A DNA stretch of 64,000 nt from Blastomyces gilchristii SLH14081 (Eukaryota > Ascomycota > Eurotiomycetes > Onygenales > Ajellomycetaceae), in the NCBI RefSeq assembly GCF_000003855.2, contig NW_003101652.1:62001-126000 (forward strand), given 5' to 3'. Position numbers and translations under genes: made by a program. This document shows positions 21,796-34,850 of this stretch, in pieces. Below the pieces are notes generated by a model. That model did not search any database. It was not told where the DNA came from and saw only the letters and a program-made list of their open reading frames with translations. Position 1 is the first letter of the stretch; each line of letters begins with the position of its first letter.

Positions 21796-22638
21796 GGTTA
21801 TAGCCCGGACATTCACAATTTTTCTTTTAATAAGACCTCTTATACATGTTTTTATAGAAGGATTACACTGTAGTTAATTATCTGTGAATTGATTCACTTT
21901 TCTATATTGATTTGAATAGAAGATATTCTTATTACTTAGAATAAGCATGCTTTAATAAGTAGACATATCTAGAGATTAAGAGATTATATTCTTTTTTCAA
22001 GTTAATAACTGAATGAGATTAATCTCATCTGAATCTCTTTTCTTACATCTATACTCAGATCATAATAACTGATGAGTGACTTATCTACTTCTCAGAGTGA
22101 TAGAAAGAAGACTCTATACTCTTATTCTTATACTCAGACAGCTTAACAGGTCTCTATTAATAAAGAATCAGATAAAGATAATATTACTCAGTATATAAAA
22201 GTCACAGAGAAAGTTATAAAGTTATTTACTAGTTAAGATACAGATACTCATCATGAATCTGAAGATGAAATCTCAAGCTCAAGTACTATGTATATAATAC
22301 TTATAGAAGTGTATTCTGTCAGCAGTTCTATGTCTAGAATAAGTTAAGATAACATAATATTTATATCATTTGATAATCTTATAATATTCTGTGATAGAAT
22401 AAGTATGTGTCAGAAGATTACCCCTGCTGCAGATAATTTCAAATCTCAGATTTACAAATATCAAAAGAATGTTTAAAAAGTCATAAATACTAAGACTGTA
22501 ATTATATTTGACAGTATCAATTATCAGATCTGATGTATAGAAATTCTTATGAATACTGAAGTTATCAGTGAATTCAACATTCTTATAAAGAATTAATATG
22601 TCTATTCAGAAGATATCAGTCAAGATGTATTAATATAA
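21796..22638 (+). pseudogene. copia 2 gag, 5' fragment
   Basis: From the primer-binding site the sequence becomes AT-rich and can be aligned with copia 1 gag around 7010-7140: IIFD-x-x-NY-x-x and following text match, with many substitutions. It stops where the chromovirus LTR begins at 22639 and resumes at 36756, where the sequence again matches copia 1 gag. Confidence 0.7.
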
Positions 22639-23177
22639 TGTGATGAAACTGAAGCAGTGACTAGTCAGTAGCATTATGTAGAGATAGTTGTTTGAGAAGC
22701 TGTATAAGTGAGCTTAACTATCTTGCTTGAATAGTGAGCTTATAGACTACAGAGTTATTATAAGAATATCACAAATATGATACTTAGTATACTAAGAAGA
22801 TTATATAAGAAATGCAGTAACTCTTATATATATTTCAGTAGAAGAAAAATGAATCACTGACTTCTTTGATAAGAAGTCAGCATCTAGCTATTCTATATAG
22901 ATAATGAGTGAATACTCTTCTCTCATTTTATAAGTGAGAATAGCTAAAGTGATATCTTAGCAGTGTCTCACTGTTAAGAAAGAGTAATCTGCTGATCTTA
23001 TATAGAAGTGAGATTCTTATATTCATTAATTAAATCTTTCTATAATATATTTAAATAATGTTATAGAGTGATTGAAAATCAGTTTGAATAATCTATGAGA
23101 TGAATGAAATCATCTGTATGAAAGTAATAAGCTGTGTGAAACTGCAGTGAGGTCTTGATATAGTCAGAGATATGATA
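22639..23177 (-). repeat. 3' LTR of chromovirus 2, fully mutated
   Basis: 539 bp matching 36217-36755 throughout. The GC-rich outer end of the other copy is fully converted here. Confidence 0.9.
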
Positions 23178-25000
23178 ATACTCTTCTCTTTAAAAGCATA
23201 GTTGTGATGTTCTCAAGATTACTGAATTAGAAATTATCTTTGTTATATAGCAATAGTTATCAATCAATTTGATAGTGTATATACTGTGCATGATATAAAG
23301 AAATAAATGAGTTTTTCTGCTGACTGTATAGATCTTTCTTTTTTCATCTTCATTCAAATTAAATATGTGATAAGTGAGTTTCTTATATCTTGATTTGAAA
23401 TATGAAAAATGTAGTTAACAGTGACTTATAGATCTCTTATTATATTTCATTCTATATATGAAATTCTCTGTAAAAGTGATATATTTTAGAGATAAAGCTA
23501 ACAGTAGTAACAGGATTTTTTGAAAAGATTTTTTCTCTCTGTGAAATATTTTTCTCTCTTTCTCTCTCATCTGTAATAGTGAGTGCATGAGAGTATCATT
23601 CTTGAGAGATAATAAGAGACTTATTCTGATATTTTCTAGTAAGTAATAAACATCTTCATGATGCAGCTGCAGCCTTCATAGCTGTTAAGAAAGTCAGATT
23701 GAAGATGAAGACAGTAATGTCAATGAGCTGTGAGAGTACTACTCTTATTACTACATCTTCTTCTTCTTCTGCATCTCTTACAGCTGTGGTGATAGTAGTC
23801 ATGCCTTGCAGTGAGATGTCATCTCTTCTGCTGACTGATTTGTCTGTGTCTGATCTATTCTCTACTCTTCTCATCACTGTTGCAACACTGCCTTCTCTCT
23901 CAATTAACACAGTGATATATAACTCTGTGTGATTATTTAGAGAGAACTCTGAAGAGAGCTTGATTCTAAGAACAGTGACTCTGAGAAGTTTAATTCATAG
24001 TTTCTCTTTCATGATATGTCTGAGCTCTGCTCAGAATACTACTGAGTTGAGTCTGTAGAGTTCTGCAGTTTCTTTGTCTTCTCTCTGTGAGAAGACTTCA
24101 GTACAGTCTCTGATCAGTATTATTACTTATCTATACTATGCTAAGCAGCTGAAGAAGAGAAGGATTTTATATACTTACTTCTTCTCTTACTTCTATTATT
24201 TTCATTGTATCTGTAACAATAACTTCTATCTCTCTGTAAGTATTATCTCATAGAAAGATGTCATATCAGCTCTGATAAGAAGCTCAGATACTCAAGTAGT
24301 ACAGAGTAAGAGTCTCAGAGCTTCAAGTATTGACAGATTCTATCAAGACTGAAGAGATTTCTCTTACTTATCTATAAAAGAAGATGAAAGTGTGAGTCTC
24401 TAAGATGAAAAAACATCTCAGAATGACTAATCTTAAGAAGAAATCAGTCAGTACTACTGTTAAAAGTACTGCAGAGATCAATTATTAATTGAAGAGAATC
24501 TCACTTCAGTTGAAGCAGATAACTGAGATACTTTGTAAGTTAATAAGTTAATACTTTCAGTATCTCTTATACTCTTCTGCAGTATACTTCTCTGTAATAC
24601 TGCAGTACTAACTTCTCAGTAGATAAAGATATCAGTACTGAAGACTTCAATAGTGAAGAATAAGTTTGATAAGAATATGATTATTGATAAGTAGACTCTG
24701 ATTTCTCTTTTTACTTTTTCAGTGAGTAGTAACTCTATTAGAATAGCAGTGATCTATGAGTTGATAATATTAATCTTTGTTAATTTTAAATATCTCTTTC
24801 TTTTCTTATTAACTGCTTCAGAAATTTTACACTTATGTAGTCTTATTAAACTTCTAAAAAATCCTTTTGAAAGAAAATAGAAGAAGAGTGCTACAGAGCT
24901 TATAAGACACTGACTTATAATTATAAAATTATCTCTAAAAAAAAACTCTTTAGAAAAAAATAAGAAGTCTTAAGCAGTATTTCTTACTTAATATCTTCAG
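23178..25000 (-). pseudogene. uncharacterised region between chromodomain and 3' LTR of chromovirus 2
   Basis: About 1.8 kb separates the chromodomain from the 3' LTR, although chromoviral pol usually stops close to the LTR. Minus-strand frames can be followed in pieces: 23656-23910 is open (RVVLSQLIDITVFIFNLTFL) and about 23930-24100 reads REKTKKLQNSTDSTQ and YELNFSESLFLESSSLQSSL with only TGA stops. It may be an additional ORF, a captured sequence or a long 3' untranslated region. Confidence 0.35.
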
Positions 25001-28000
25001 TGTATAACAGAGCAGTCTTTACTAGCTATCTTATAGTTTACAATCTCTTTCTCAGTATTTTTCAAATACTTAAATAATTCTCATAAATTCTCTGATAATG
25101 AATAATCTTCTTATTTAATAAGATATTAAAGCTTATCATAATATATTCACTTATTCAATATTTTCTTTATAAGATATTCAGTATCACTCTTGATCTCAAT
25201 ACTATCTGACTAAGATGACTTCATTTCAGAGCATTGCTTATAGAGCTTTAAATAGAAAATGTGAAAAACAGAATGAATTGATTTCAATTCTATGAATAAT
25301 TTCAACTTATATATCTACTTACTTATCACTCTTATTACTGAGAAAGATTCTAGCTATCACTCACTGAGCTTCTTATATAATCTCATTATCTTAATATTCT
25401 TTGCTGAAAGTAGTACTTGATTCTCTATTAAGAACTTCATTGAAAGATGTTTTCAATTATAGTATTTCATCTGCTACTTCTGAGTATAATAAATACTTTT
25501 CATCATCTTCTTATGAATTTTATTTAAAAGTTTTAATCTTGCTTTTACTTCTGATACTGAGAGATACTCTGTTCTCTGTATCTATTTAATATTCTGACTA
25601 TCTATTCTCTTCTTTGAAATATTATTCATAATGTCACTGAGTAATGAAGAATTATATTCATAATAAGTATAGAAAGAAGATATCTTTAAAATTGCATTCT
25701 TTATATTATTATATATGAATTCAGTAATTAGAAGATGTTTAAGTCAATTATTCTGATAATATAAATAGAATACTTGAAGATGCTGTTCTAGTATCTGATT
25801 CTGATATTCAGTCTGATTATCTGTCTGCAGATGAAATGTAATACTGAGAAGATATCTTATTATAAGATGATAGTAAAAAGCTGATCAGTATTTACTGATA
25901 AAGAGAGATTCTCAATCTATTATCAATGATTTCAGAGCACTGTAATTATGAATGATGATATCTAAAAATAGATCAGTCAATTCAGAGGCTTTAATCTTTT
26001 TATAAGTAGAAATATATTTAATCATCTTTATAAAATAATTAACAATGATTAAAATTGAGTTATATTCTTTGACTCTTGTTAACTTCAGCAGCTCAACTAT
26101 GAAATTCATTGATAGATTCTGTTATAAGCTCTTTAAAACAGATAGTGATATTAACTTACTATATTACTTATACTATGAGATCTTTATTCTTTAACAGATA
26201 TTATAAGTCTTAATATACTCTTTGACATCTGTTCAGAGCTTATCTTAAATATATTTACATTTTAGAAGCTTCTTAGTCTTCTCTAACTTAAAGTGCTCTG
26301 TATGAAGATTATTATGATGAATTCTTAATAACTTCTAACACACTGCTCTACTACAAGAAATGAAGACTGAATCATTCAGTAGTAGAAGTTCATATTCTTC
26401 TAGTTATCAGTGACTTGATTTCTTAGTGACACTGCTTCACTCAGAGTCTGTCTCTTTTAAGTTTAAATCAGATTCTTTTCTCTTCAACTTCTGAATTTAA
26501 GCTATAGTAGAGATATCTCTCTTCTATAACTCATTAATGAATTTTAAAAGTAGTCAGATTGAAAGATTGTAGACTGTTTCATTCTTTATTAATTCAATGA
26601 TTGTAAGATATGATACAAGAAGCTCATGATCTTCAGTGTCAGTTCTCTGCAGAGACTCAGATTTTCTTTCATCTTCTATACTGAGTTATACAGCTGTCTT
26701 ACTAGTGCTGTTTCTGAGCTTTAGAGAATCTTAATTCTCTGCAGTCAGCTTCTTCTACAGTGATGACAGAGATTCTTTTATAGAATTCTCCTCTGTATCA
26801 ACAATATTATAATCAGACTGTTTAGATAGTATATCAGTGAGATTAAGCTGATCTGAACAGTATTGAATATAAAAATCATACTTTGAAAGCAGCTCTGCTC
26901 ACCTGACTTAATATTCTATCAAGCTCTTTATTATCAAGAAGTAACACAGATTTATATAATTAGTAAGAACTTACACTGAGTACTTACTACTCTGAAGATA
27001 ATGTTATCAGATCTTAAAGAATTCAACAATTACTAACATCTTCTAATCATAAGTATCATATCTTCTCTATATGAGTGATAACTTCTTGAAGAAGAAGGTC
27101 ACTGATCTTCATTTACAGTATCTTATAGACTCTGTGAAAAAGTCTTCTCTCACAGATAATTTATTATCTGTATTCTTAGAGATGATTATTCTCTGATTCT
27201 TTTAATATTGAAAGATCTCTAATATTAACTGTGAAAAGATTTCACAGATCTCATTTCTGAATGCATCAGTCTCACACTGACTGAGTAAGTCAGAGTTAAA
27301 GTGATTTAGTATTGTAATATCTGTAAAAGCTTGTTTCAATTCTGTAAACATCTGTACAGTATCTTGAGTAAGAATAAACAGTTCTATTTTTCTGTCTTTC
27401 TCACTTCTCTTTAATAGATCTGTAAGAGAAGCAGTAATCTGTGAATATGTATAGATGAATTATCTGTAGAAATTTATAAATTCTAGAAACATCTGTATCT
27501 CATGATATATTTACAGCACTGATCAGTTCTCAATGATGAAGACCTGACTTCTGTTTATTGAAATATTGTTCATCTTAATAATATAATCTAAGAAGTCAAT
27601 CTTCTGCATGTAGAATAAGCATTTTTCAGTGTTTATATAGAGTTAATACTGTCTTAAGCAACTCAATACTTCTCAAACATAGATATCATGTTCTTTCTCT
27701 GATTTTGAGAAGATTTGAATGTTGTTCAGATATACTATACAGAAGATATTAACAAGATCTTGTAGTATCTCATTTATATAGATCTGAAAGATGATTGAAG
27801 TATTACAAAAATCAAAAGATAAAACAAGATATTCAAAATTGCTATACTTAATATGAAAAGTCATTTTTCAAACATCATCTTTGTTAACTCTGATTCTATG
27901 ATAGATATTCTATATATCAATCTTTAAGAACATTTTTACTTCAGATAATTAATCAATCATCTCATTAATTAACAGTAATGAATAGCAATTCTTAACTATC

Positions 28001-29231
28001 ATCTTATTAAGGCCTCTGTAGTCTACACATAGATATAGTCTATCATTCTTCTTGAGTATAAAGAGTATAGACATCTCTGCTGAACTCTTTGATAAGTATA
28101 TTCAGTTCTTTGATTGTGCTTTCTCAAGTTATTTGTGCAGAATATTTAATTTCTTTATAGACAAGTTATAAAGAGATCTGTACAGCACTGTTACACTGTC
28201 TTCAAGATAAATCTTATATCATATTTTAATATCAGAAAACTTCACTACTTCTCTTTTCAAAAAGATATTCTTATAATCTGTAAAGAGATATCATGTATAT
28301 TCATCTTCAATGATAAATACTGCTGCTAATCTTACAGTAAGAGTGATAACTTCTTTATCTGTTCTTAAGTTTCAATCATCTACTATACAGTATATTGACT
28401 CTATCTTTTTCTCAAGATTCTTCTGATGAAACTCTTCAAATTTCTCTATCACTGTCTCTTTATTAGTGAGACAGTATCATCACATCTGAGTAACTCAGTC
28501 AATGAGAGAATTGTTTTCTCTCAATCATAGAAGATCTAGAATAACATTCTCATCTATAATATTAATAATGTGAAGAAGTAGACTGCTCTTCTTAAAGATT
28601 TCTTCTGAGTCTGTGATCACACACTTTACTTGAATTATACTGAAATAGTGATACTTTATTTCATCAGTAAATTTCATATAATCTGACAGATCTATCTTCT
28701 TTCAATTCTTCATCAAAGAAAAGAAATAAAATATGAAGTTAATATTCATCTCAGAGTTAAGTAGATATCTCACTGATATCTTCTTATTCAGAGTATTCAT
28801 TGTGATTGTAACATGAACTCAGAGATATGAGAATTATTAATTCTTTATTTCTTTCTATTCTTTATCTTTCACAGATATATTTGTTAGAAGAGAAGTTAAC
28901 TTTAAGAAGATATCTTCTCAGTTTCTTTTCTTCTTCAGCTTCTTACAATCACTGATATAGTGATTATCAGCTCTGCAGTTGAAATAGAGATTATTATCAA
29001 ATCTTTTTTAGTATTTCTTTATAATAAGTGAAGAATCAGAATACTTAAAATTCTTCTTTACTTTCTCTACACTGAAGCTGTCATAACACTGTTTAAATTC
29101 TATCATTGATTACTTAGAAGAGATCTTATTGATCTTTTTCTTAAAGAATTGATTATTCAAATAGATTTAAAAACTCAGATTGACAAGCTCAGTGTAATTA
29201 ATTAATGAACTCTGATATTATGATATTATTA
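25000..29231 (-). pseudogene. chromovirus 2 gag end and pol
   Basis: In minus-strand order: a CFNC-type knuckle near 28990-28955 (first Cys now Tyr, then FNC, H and C intact), protease region, RT (27864-27673: FEYLVLSFDFCNTSIIFQ, then VYLNN where YLDD is expected), RNase H, integrase core (NSILIIVNYFIKMIKYI, SALKSLIID) and the chromodomain. The frame is broken mainly by TGA, TAG and TAA. The pol order RT-RNase H-integrase plus chromodomain places it in the chromoviruses. Gag continues at 35529-36160 beyond the nested insertions. Confidence 0.85.
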
Positions 29232-29689
29232 TTCACATCTAGACTGGCTGCTGAGACTATGAATTTCACGTTTGATTTCATTTGGTCTGGTCTCATACAT
29301 TTCTTAGCGTGAATCCCGCTGAGACTAGACTGACCGTGTGACCGTGTCTGGGACCAGGACCAAACTTTACAGTTGTCACATTGCCTAAAAGCATTACTTC
29401 TGGTCATGATTTGTGTTCATCACATTGATTTCAAATCATGTTATTTCAGATATTAAAGGTCTCAGATTCACTTTTCAAATAAAAATCTAGTCTCAGATAA
29501 AGAATATGTTTGAATTCTTAGTTATATTTTCATTCTGATCTCATTATTGAAAATGACATCAAATGAGATCATGAAATCATTTCTCACTTACATAATATTA
29601 TAACATAGTGCTCATTTGTTGAAAATTCAACAGAGAGTGTTATCAAATATTGTTACTTTTCTAAACACAGATCATAATTGATATCATTT

Positions 29690-29825
29690 TAATTAAAAAA
29701 AAAATATAAAATATAAAAAATAACAAAAAAACAAAAAACAAAACAACAAGAAAAAATCACAATAAAAAAAAAAAAGAAAAGGAAAAGAAAAAAACAAAAA
29801 ATAAAAACAAAAAAAAATCAAGATC
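29690..29825 (+). repeat. A-rich low-complexity tract in the hAT element
   Basis: About 130 bp composed almost only of A runs broken by T, C or G. No coding capacity. Confidence 0.9.
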
Positions 29826-30904
29826 ACAGAGTCACAGCATCTTCAAAATACTCACTTCTCAGAGTCTTTACAATGTTCATCATCAATCATGTATTTCTCA
29901 CAGTGAGAATAACACAGCTGTAATAAGTCATTATCTTAACATCATCTAATAAATAATCAGTATATATCTATATAAATGTGAATAATTAGAAAATATACAC
30001 TTAAAAAGTGTGATCAGGGTGGACTCTGCTGCCACTTGAATAATATCAAGAACAGAACACTGAAATCAATGATTCCTCTCATCAATTTCATAAACAAGGT
30101 GTGTGAAGATAATCTTGAGAAATATAAAATTCCCTGACTTCTGATAAAAATGAATCTCACAGAGAGACTCTATTTTCATCATATTAGAGACTGAGTATTA
30201 TTAAAAAGCATTACTTCAATGCACATGCACTTACTGTGACAATTCACTCTCTATACACATGACTGAGAATTGCAGCTTTCTCACGCTGCACAGCTCTCCC
30301 TGAGATGCTGTCACTGGTTTGCAACTCATGCAGCCTCTCAGTTCAGCACACACTGTGCATATGCAGCCCTGCGTGCTGGGGCCGTGTTGGTCATTATGGC
30401 CTGGCGTGGTACTTGCTTTTCACAGGCCATGTTTTGTTTGATTGAGGGGAAGAGGGAACATGACTGCTGTTTTATTTGAGAAGAGATGAATAATTGAATC
30501 TGTAGAAGATAATTTAATTTCTTCTGCATTTGAAATTTGATTAGTCTATACTCTTCAATTTGAGAGTTTCTGAGAGTGTTTTAATAGTTTTCATACCAGC
30601 TTGAAATTAGTGATTGATTGAAGAAGAGAAAAGAGAGAAGAAAGAAATGAGAATAACTTATCTTTATAATATGAAAACAGAGAATTGCTGCAATTATTTA
30701 TCCTAGTAATAAAGATCTGTTTTCTGCATGTATCTCTGATACAGATTATATGATAACTGTATACAAAGAATATCAACAGTGTATGCATTGAATGAAGATA
30801 ATATTGCTATACAACACTGTAGCTGTTTCTGTACATTGCTGAAAGCTGTTAATATTTTTTTTAAGTCTCTTTATATTTGATAAGTCAGTAATATATTTCA
30901 ATAC

Positions 30905-31012
30905 ACTCTCTCTTTCATTATTATCATCATCATTATCATCATTATTATTATTATCACTATTATTACTATCATTACTATTATCATCATTATCATTATCATT
31001 ATTATTATATTA
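30905..31012 (+). repeat. ATT/ATC microsatellite in the hAT element
   Basis: Interspersed ATT, ATC and ACT trinucleotides over about 100 bp. Confidence 0.9.
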
Positions 31013-31066
31013 TTTCTGACTGTCTCTTCTGCCTTCACTCTTCTTCAACACTCACTGAAATCAATC

Positions 31067-31900
31067 ATGTCATCTCTCTTCAAATATTCTGTGATTCTGT
31101 GAACCATCAAGATACGTGAGCACTGTCACAGATTGAAGAGAGAGAAGAAGAAGACATTTAAGTAAGAGAAGACAGATTGCAAGATATGTTATAATATCTT
31201 GAAGAGACTCTGTAAGAGAGTAGAATGATAATGATTTTAAGTAATACTTCTGATAGATTTAGACTGAACTAAGTATAGAAATAATGTGAATGACACTGCC
31301 TGTGAGAGATTGAAGAAGAAGACAGTAGAGAGTCTCATACAGCAGTGATGAGATCAGAAGAAGTCCTGAGAATGATTTAAGACTAAGATGAAGAGAGAAA
31401 GAGATGAGAAGAGTGTTACTGTAAATAAGTAATAACAGAAGAAGATTAAGACAGTGTTAAAGTGAGAGACAAAGAAGTTAAAACTGATAAGTTTTTTATT
31501 TATTGAGAGATAACAATTTTTGATAATACTTCTGTTCTCTAATTGATTAGCAGAAGCTGACAGAGGAGAAGGGAATTGAGGCCTTGTTCAGGTCTTGAAT
31601 GCACTTCATGATTCAGAATATTGAGAAGACAGCCCTGCTCTCTGAGCATATCAATCTGCTTACTACTGAGATGAAACCTGAGACAGCAGACCAGGAAATG
31701 CAGGATTTTAAGATGCAGATTAACCTGGCTGAGAGAGAGCAGTAGAAACCCTTCTCTGAGAAGGCAGTGAAGAGAGATTTTGAGATGATTATCACCTCAG
31801 ATGAGAAGGAGAAGAAGAAGAAGAAGAATGAGAAGTGAATTATAAAGAATGATAAGAAGAATGAGAAAGAGTAGAAAGATGATAAGTAGAAAAAGTTTTT
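31067..31900 (+). pseudogene. second ORF region of the hAT element, Lys/Glu-rich
   Basis: Two frame segments on the plus strand, upstream of the transposase. One begins at an ATG at 31067 (MSSLFKYSVIL) and one covers about 31551-31898 (EKTALLSEHINLLTTEMK, then ADQEMQDFKMQINLAERE, then a Lys-rich tail). The segments are in different frames, so an intron or frameshift would be needed between them. Stops are TGA and TAG at plausible Trp and Gln sites. The second segment looks like a coiled coil. Some hAT elements carry extra ORFs, but the function here is unknown. Confidence 0.4.
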
Positions 31901-32005
31901 TTCTTTTTATATTAGTTAGTTATAAGTTCATAATTATTAATAATTGAAATTAATTTTGAGTTTTTAAAAATTATTGTACAAGTTGTAATCAAGTCAGGAA
32001 TAATA

Positions 32006-32026
32006 TATATATATATATATATATTT
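32006..32026 (+). repeat. (TA)n microsatellite
   Basis: Ten uninterrupted TA dinucleotides, inside the hAT element between its two reading frames. Confidence 0.95.
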
Positions 32027-32357
32027 AACTATCATGATTCACAAATCACTATAATGTATAAGTATCAACATTTTTTCAACATTGATATTCATAATATTAA
32101 TATATTTTTAATAATATTATCTGATAACACAATTTAGTAACACTCTCTTTCACAATATTAATATATTTCAAGAAATATAACAGAGATTAATCAAGATTAT
32201 TTATTTACTTTTATACATTGATAATATCTAATCTGAGTTAGTACTAAAATTATAACTAAGCTAAGAAACAAGATTATTTTCTCTTATATTAATTCTTCTT
32301 ACATACATCAGTGATCAGTTATTGAAAATAAATTGTTATCTTTCTTAAATTATTATC

Positions 32358-34850
32358 ATGTCTTCTGAATTCACTTCTTTCACTTCTTTTATTTCTATTG
32401 AAGATTCACAAACTCTTCAAGAAATCACTGTGAATTACAAAGTCTATGTTATTTACAATTCAACACAGAATGCTCTCTTTTAATTATGATAAATAATCAC
32501 TTCATTCTTCACATCTGATTCCAGGCCATGAAATTTATGAAAAACTCAACACAAATACTGAGATAAACTATGGAATAATTATCAACAGGTTGCATTGCAG
32601 ATTACTGAAGAGTCATCTCTCTGCTGCAATCACTGCAACTTCATTCAGAAACATTCATCATGAACTAGTCATGACTCTGAAGAAATTTCCTGACATCTGA
32701 AGTCATCAGAATGCAGACAATAAAAGGAAAATAATCAGAAAATTACTATTAAGCTGGTAAGTTGCTCTACCAGGTAATGATTTTTGATAATACTAACTTT
32801 CTAATTTGAAGGAAATCATGTGAAAATGATTATATATCAGTACTCTGATTTCATAACTCTTATCTGATAACTTCTGTGAACAATTACTTTGTATATGTAT
32901 ATCTCTGAATCTTTCTCTTCAATCAATTGAAAACTCTGAATTCTGAACACTTCTTTAAATGCTTAATTCAAATCTTCATATTCTACATCAATTCTGTCTT
33001 CAGTTCAACCTTGAGACATACTACAAAGTCAATATGCAATATCTAGAATCAGAGTTGAAGAATCATTGAAGAGTGTCTCTCACAGTGAATGCATGAACTA
33101 GTACAAACAATCTTGCATTTATAAGAGTTATATGTTATTATATTGATGAGAACTGAACTTATTAAGAGACATTAATTGAATTTGAATCATTGATCAGTAG
33201 TTATACTGAAGATTATATGACAGAGGTATTAATGACTGTGATTAAAAATGACTATTGAGATATTAGTCTCAGTCTTCTTACAATTACAACTGACAATGCT
33301 GTGAATAACTACACTATGATGAAGAGCTTGAAGCAAAAATTGGCTTTGTATTCCTGAAATGATAAATAAGGTCATATTCTCTGCATTGCTCATGTGGTTT
33401 AACTTGTAATGCAAACACTGATAAAGAATCTTAACATTGAGATGAAGAATAATAAGATGACTGATTCTTGGAATGAGAATGAGATGAAAGTGATTACTCA
33501 AGTAACTTTTACATTCACTTTACAAAAGATAATGTTTTTTGATAACACTTTTTAATATTGCTTTTTGATAATGCTTTTTGATAACACTACTGTTAATTTT
33601 GAATAGATTGACTAATAATTTAAATATCACAGATTCAAAACATTGTTAATATGATTTGTACCTTCTTTAAACAACAACAATGATTCCATGATATTTAATA
33701 AATAAATAAATCAGTCACATCACTGAATATAATACAGAATGTTAAAACACAGTGAAGTTTAATATATGAGATGACTGTTCAGACTCTTCAATTGTGTTAG
33801 ATGATTGATCATTAAGTGCAACACTCTGATTGAGAAAAGATTCAGATATTGAAACTTTCTGATATGAAGTGAACTCAGTTGAAATATGTGATTGATTTAC
33901 TGTTTCAGTTTTATAAGATAACAAAGACAGTCTTAATCACTCATACATCAATGCTGCAGTCAGTCTGGTGAGTGTATAACAGTTTATTTACTTATCTTGA
34001 GAAGCAGTTGAATCACTTAAAAAGAAATTCAGTCTGGGATGATGCTATAGTGCAGGCTATTATTGCTGTAAGAAATAAACTGGCATATTACTACAGCAAA
34101 ACTGAACAATCTTTTATAGAGTACTATGCTGTAGCAGCTCTACTAGATCTCTCCTGTCAAGTTAATATCTACACTTCTTAAGATTGAACAGAGAAGGAAT
34201 GAGACTCATATATTAAATTAGCCTGAGACTACTACAATGTCAACTATCAGAGATTTGAATGAGCAGATGTTCAAGATGTGAAGACAGTGAAATACAATTC
34301 CCTAGTAAGTAACAATCTTTGATAACACTTCATATCATATAGAACTATAATACTAACTTTGAAACAGAACTTGCATACATTGATTGTAACTGAAAATCAG
34401 GCAAAACTACATGCTTATAAAACTGAATTTGACTGCTATCTTCAAGATGATCTGACAAATTTACACATCAAATCAATTCTAGAGTTATGAAAAATTGTTG
34501 AGAGTACATATTCAACTGTTACACTGATGATATGTGATATTCTGGCAATTCCATTGACAGGGGTGAAAATGAAGTGAAAGTTCAACTCAAGTTGAGATAT
34601 TTATCACTATCACTGAGAACAATTACAAGAAGAAACAATCAAGAAACTTATGATTGTAAAACATGAAATTATCAGACAGTTTAATACCTCTGATCACAGT
34701 ATATCAGAGAAGTGTAGTTTTCATGAGAAAGTGAAGAATAAACTTACACAAGAATGTATTTAGTTGTTTCATGAGTGTTATTAATAATTGTTACCAAATT
34801 CTGATTATATAAGCAATCACTGAATGAACTGAATGAGACTGATTTTGATC
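32358..34850 (+). pseudogene. hAT transposase, RIP-degraded
   Basis: Starts at an ATG at 32358 (MSSEFTSFTSFIS). A BED-like zinc-finger stretch CNHCNF with later His residues lies near 32625-32700. A probable intron at 32757-32811 (GTAAGT, TACTAAC, AAG) survives. TTDNAVNN begins at 33286, and CIAHVV follows near 33375. The C-terminal dimerisation region is near 34515-34640 (DILAIPLTGV, YHYH, EQLQEE). This domain order is characteristic of hAT transposases, which cut and paste elements with 8-bp target duplications. The frame contains many TGA, TAG and TAA codons at Trp, Gln and Arg positions. The end coordinate is approximate. The other copy (1-1972) is equally dead. Confidence 0.85.

Noticed and set aside
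23656..23932. Overlapping plus and minus ORFs as a host gene
   Set aside because: They lie inside chromovirus 2 between its chromodomain and LTR; at most they belong to the element.
30905..31012. CRISPR-like or satellite array
   Set aside because: Only short trinucleotide repeats without regular spacers. No CRISPR array was seen anywhere in the window.
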